7,306 nt of DNA from Streptomyces lilacinus (GTDB lineage Bacteria; Actinomycetota; Actinomycetes; Streptomycetales; Streptomycetaceae): contig KL569437.1 of the NCBI GenBank assembly GCA_000715685.1, positions 52,230 through 59,535 of the forward strand. Direction: 5' to 3'. A program made the position numbers and the translations under genes. The notes beneath the pieces were generated by a model. That model was not told the origin of the DNA. It saw only the letters and a list, made by a program, of their open reading frames with translations, and searched no databases. Each line of letters opens with the position of its first letter. Position 1 is the first letter of the stretch. This document shows positions 5,350 through 7,306 of the stretch, piece by piece.

Positions 5350-5529
5350 TCGGGGTTGGCATTTCATGCTGAGCCGTGGGCCAGAGCAAAGCGACGTTCG
5401 GTAGGCGCCAGGCCCAGGTAATTGGGTCCTGCATTTTCTGCGGTGATCAGCGAGGAGCGCGTCGCGTATCGCCCGGTAAAACGTGGCGGATCAGCCGGAC
5501 CACGTCCCGTGAAGACATGGGTCTGGACT

Positions 5530-6051
5530 CTACGGGTGGTAGAGGGCGCGGGCACGCACCAGATCGACAGGATCCTCATCGAGGTGCAGGAAGTAGTTCA
5601 CCTGCCACGCTTGAGTGCTGTGTGCCTGGCGATTGGTCGTGGTCACCCACGGCGGGTAGACCCGGAACCCGCGCTTTCCGGCGGATTTGTCCCGGGACAT
5701 GATCCCACGCTCGCACAGCACCTCGCGTGGGAACACGAACTGTCCGAAGTGGCCGCTGTCGCGGCTGCTGATGACGACGAGGTCGACCCCGTCGTCGGCG
5801 CTGAAGGGCCGGATCGGCCCTTCAGCGGACCGCTGCCACACAGTGACGAACTGGCCCACCTTCGTCGGGGTGGTCTTGGCCACGCGGAACCTGACCGAGA
5901 GCCCATCGAGTGTGAACCTGTGAGCCGCGTATTCGGCGCTCTCCGGTTCCGGCACTGGCTGCGAGCAGGCAAAGCCACCTGGGTCGTACACCGATGTCAT
6001 CACGGTCAAGAGGTCATAGTGAAGCCCTGCACACGGCTGTTTCGTTGCCAT
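5530..6051 (-). CDS. mepB: MepB family protein
   Basis: The product is a 173-residue soluble protein of the MepB family, named after the third gene of the staphylococcal mepRAB multidrug-efflux operon; its biochemical role is not established. Family motifs in order are FRVAKTTPTKVGQFVTVWQR, GPIRPFSADDGVDLVVIS, GHFGQFVFPREVLCERGIMS, GKRGFRVYPPWV and TQAWQ near the carboxyl end. The length is typical. ATG at 6051 has AGGA 7 nt upstream; a later Met (MTSVYD, near residue 18) could serve as a shorter start. No MarR or MATE gene lies beside it here, so the staphylococcal operon context is absent. Nearly all third positions are G or C and the frame is uninterrupted. Confidence 0.88.
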   Translation of the reverse strand: MATKQPCAGLHYDLLTVMTSVYDPGGFACSQPVPEPESAEYAAHRFTLDGLSVRFRVAKTTPTKVGQFVTVWQRSAEGPIRPFSADDGVDLVVISSRDSGHFGQFVFPREVLCERGIMSRDKSAGKRGFRVYPPWVTTTNRQAHSTQAWQVNYFLHLDEDPVDLVRARALYHP

Positions 6052-6384
6052 CCCCTCATCCTGCCATCACGTGCGCAGCACGCTGCTTGGTGATCGTGGT
6101 CGCTCAATCCAAATGCATGCACCAGCCCCGGCGAACTCTGTCCCTGGCGGGGAGGTGTCTCTTCAACCTGCGAGATTCTCTGCAAGGGGGAGCTTCGCGG
6201 CAGTCTTCGACGTCACTGCACACGACACGTGCTCTGCCGTCGCTTCTCGTGGACATCCCCGCCTCACCCGACCGCCAGCTGATTCACAGACCGACGAACA
6301 AACGCTGCTGCTGGAAGTGATCAAAGCCAGGCCGCCGCGTCTCGCGTCACTGATCGGAGGTGCGGATGCACGCGGCGGTCGGTC
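6052..6384. other. Intergenic stretch upstream of mepB and the DUF1963 remnant
   Basis: This should contain the mepB promoter, but no convincing -35/-10 pair is visible on the minus strand. Small palindromes include GCAGC-AC-GCTGC within 6065-6095 and TGCATGCA near 6113-6120. On the plus strand, a frame from about 6290 (TDEQTLLLEVIKARPPRLAS) has protein-like composition and runs towards the DUF1963 remnant in a different frame, so it may be its decayed amino terminus or a separate fragment. Confidence 0.35.
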
Positions 6385-6855
6385 GTGGCCGTTCGGGGCG
6401 CGGCCGTCAGCCAGCCCTGCACGGTGACCCCGACGGGGGCGACGGAATATCCGAACTGGGACCTGCCGGCAGACCTCGCCCAAAGGCTGAGCGCGCGGTT
6501 CGAAGAATTCGAGGCTGAGCTCGGCTTCTCCTACTACGAAACTGCCACCACCATCCAGAGCAAGGTCGGTGGATACCCGGGCTGGCTCCAGGACCCAGAC
6601 TGGCCAATCTGCCGCTGCGACCGGCGCATGGAGCACCTCCTCAGCATCACCGCCTCCGAACCAGTCGACGGAAGCTGGTTCCCGCTCGTCGAATAAGGCC
6701 CCGAGAAGTCGGACCCCGGCCGGGGGACCGCTGGTGACCTCGCGATCGTTGACACCATCGGCCACGGCATGGACATGGGCGATCTCAGCGGTGTGTTTCT
6801 CTTCATCTGTGCCACGTTCCCAGACACGCCGTACGCGCACCGCTACCAGTGCTGA
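6385..6855 (+). pseudogene. DUF1963 (YwqG-like) gene remnant interrupted by an in-frame TAA
   Basis: The frame reads EYPNWDLPADLAQRLSARFE and then KVGGYPGWLQDPDWPICRCD and RRMEHLLSI, which are DUF1963/YwqG-like hallmarks (the GGYP-x-W-x-QDP segment is the most typical). It stops at TAA (6694-6696). In the same frame, beyond the stop, the reading continues as GDLAIVDTIGHGMDMGDLSG, VFLFICATFPDTPYAHRYQC and a TGA at 6853-6855. This is the expected family ending (GD-x-G-x-x-x-F-x-C, then PYAHR), so one nonsense codon splits the gene. The amino-terminal half of the usual 250-300 residues is also missing or unrecognisable, and GTG at 6385 has no ribosome binding site. The function of the family is unknown. 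It is most likely a decayed gene. Confidence 0.65.
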
Positions 6856-6919
6856 GGAGGGCACCCCTGAACAGGCTGTGGGCCGTCGGGAGGTCCTGAA
6901 GGCCAGATGCCAACACCAC

Positions 6920-6937
6920 AAGGCCAGAGGAGGCCTT
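6920..6937. terminator. Stem-loop 1 between the DUF1963 remnant and the minus-strand gene
   Basis: AAGGCC (6920-6925) pairs perfectly with GGCCTT (6932-6937) around a 6-nt loop AGAGGA, 65 nt after the TGA of the DUF1963 remnant. It is a candidate plus-strand terminator. Confidence 0.4.
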
Positions 6938-6943
6938 CCCCAG

Positions 6944-6972
6944 CGGGTTGGGAGGCGGCGGCCCCCAACTCG
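6944..6972. terminator. Stem-loop 2 between the DUF1963 remnant and the minus-strand gene
   Basis: CGGGTTGGG (6944-6952) pairs with CCCAACTCG (6964-6972) through 9 pairs, one of them G-T, around an 11-nt loop. It lies 6 nt after stem-loop 1 and could act with it as a composite terminator. Confidence 0.4.
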
Positions 6973-6989
6973 TGATCCGTCTGGTCGAT

Positions 6990-7008
6990 CGGCGTTACGG
7001 AGACGCCG
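6990..7008 (-). terminator. Stem-loop 3, directly after the minus-strand stop codon
   Basis: CGGCGT (6990-6995) pairs with ACGCCG (7003-7008) around a 7-nt loop. Read on the minus strand, the stem starts one nt after the stop codon at 7012-7010, which is the classic place for a terminator. No T-tract follows. Confidence 0.45.
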
Positions 7009-7009
7009 G

Positions 7010-7306
7010 TCAGAGGGCTGTTCCGGGCTGCAGGTCCGGATGGTGCGCGAGGAGCGCCCGCCGCAGGCGCTCGTGGAAGCGGGGCCTGTCCAGTGAGCGC
7101 ACCGCAAGGGCGAGGACCGTGTCACGGGGCAAGGCCGAGCCGTCCCTGCCGAGCATGTCGACCAACAGTCGGGTCACTGGTTCCTGCAGGGGGGAGTCGT
7201 CCGGCAGAAGGGCCAGGGCTCGGGCCACCCGGAGGTACAGGGCGGCCAGCTCATCGCCCGTCAGCCCCACGCTGCCACCGATCAGCAGCCGCAGCAGATC
7301 GTGGGC
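7010..7306 (-). CDS. C-terminal part of an unidentified helical protein (partial)
   Basis: The last 98 codons of a minus-strand gene are present; the frame remains open to the window edge (AHDLLRLLIGGSVGLTGDEL at the edge). An internal GTG at 7270 is not the true start, since coding-like sequence continues upstream of it. The segment is rich in Leu, Ala and Arg, predicts as amphipathic helices, and ends RRALLAHHPDLQPGTAL. It has no transmembrane stretch, cysteine or obvious catalytic motif. Third positions are strongly G or C. I do not recognise the family. The stop is followed at once by stem-loop 3. Confidence 0.7.
   Translation of the reverse strand, partial: AHDLLRLLIGGSVGLTGDELAALYLRVARALALLPDDSPLQEPVTRLLVDMLGRDGSALPRDTVLALAVRSLDRPRFHERLRRALLAHHPDLQPGTAL

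Larger units (their letters stand above)
4944..5529. other. 586-bp convergent intergenic region without a recognisable gene
   Basis: This lies between the stops of the aminotransferase (plus) and mepB (minus). Several frames are open on both strands, but all have mixed third-position composition and no convincing start. I recognise no domain in any frame. Two stem-loops stand out: GTGCTC/GAGCAC at 5000-5018 and the long hairpin at 5310-5349. The minus-strand frame at 5068-5367 reads the least like random sequence and might be a decayed coding fragment. Confidence 0.45.

Noticed and set aside
4858..5421. 187-codon plus-strand ORF after the aminotransferase
   Set aside because: It starts inside the aminotransferase gene in the wrong frame and shows no recognisable domain.
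5422..6093. 223-codon plus-strand ORF over mepB
   Set aside because: It is antisense to mepB, whose minus-strand frame matches the family along its whole length.
6163..7125. 320-codon minus-strand ORF over the DUF1963 remnant
   Set aside because: It is a shadow frame: the plus-strand frame carries the DUF1963 motifs on both sides of the TAA, and the ORF also overlaps the end of the 7010-7306 gene in a different frame.
1..7306. CRISPR array, toxin-antitoxin pair, retron or other defence system
   Set aside because: No regularly spaced repeats, reverse transcriptase, nuclease or paired small ORFs were seen. The small ORF at 1852-2034 has no partner.

Overview
The window looks like chromosomal DNA from a Streptomyces-type actinomycete. 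Base composition is very GC-rich, third codon positions in the recognisable genes are nearly all G or C, and the genes are of common Streptomyces types (Tat-exported cupin, LmrA/YxaF-like TetR regulator, RibD/DHFR-fold reductase, class IV aminotransferase, MepB). About half of the window is not intact coding sequence. It holds relics of insertion sequences, a nonsense-interrupted gene and several strong stem-loops, so it reads as a decaying accessory region.

Positions 1-1521 form the best organised part. The first 25 codons of a minus-strand Tat-exported protein diverge from a plus-strand pair: a Tat-exported cupin (372-905) and a TetR-family regulator (955-1521). The divergent spacer has a good minus-strand promoter, a 9-bp inverted repeat whose arms carry TTGACC boxes facing outward in both directions, and a perfect 16-bp palindrome (329-344) just upstream of the cupin. 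The palindrome is a strong candidate operator for the adjacent TetR protein. The regulator has its own likely leaderless promoter.

Positions 1522-4151 are a transposon graveyard around one intact gene. An IS5-type transposase relic (minus strand, 2049-2372) has its amino terminus joined almost directly to the later DST..RAHQ motif. A possible 60-codon minus-strand small ORF (1852-2034) has a good ribosome binding site. The intact gene (2708-3331) is a RibD-C/dihydrofolate-reductase-fold protein. An IS630-type element (3457-4140) keeps candidate terminal inverted repeats but has a frameshifted and internally deleted transposase.

Positions 4152-6051 hold two convergent intact genes, a class IV PLP aminotransferase (plus) and mepB (minus). 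They are separated by about 590 bp without a recognisable gene, which contains a 40-nt near-perfect hairpin (5310-5349). The aminotransferase starts 11 nt beyond the IS630 element end.

Positions 6052-7306 contain a DUF1963/YwqG-like gene remnant (plus), interrupted by one in-frame TAA. A run of three stem-loops follows, and then the 3' end of an unidentified minus-strand gene that leaves the window.

I found no CRISPR array, rRNA, tRNA or recognisable defence or biosynthetic cluster, and no clearly new multi-gene system. The most testable items are the cupin/TetR operator, the IS630 junction at the aminotransferase start, the small ORF and the structured intergenic regions.
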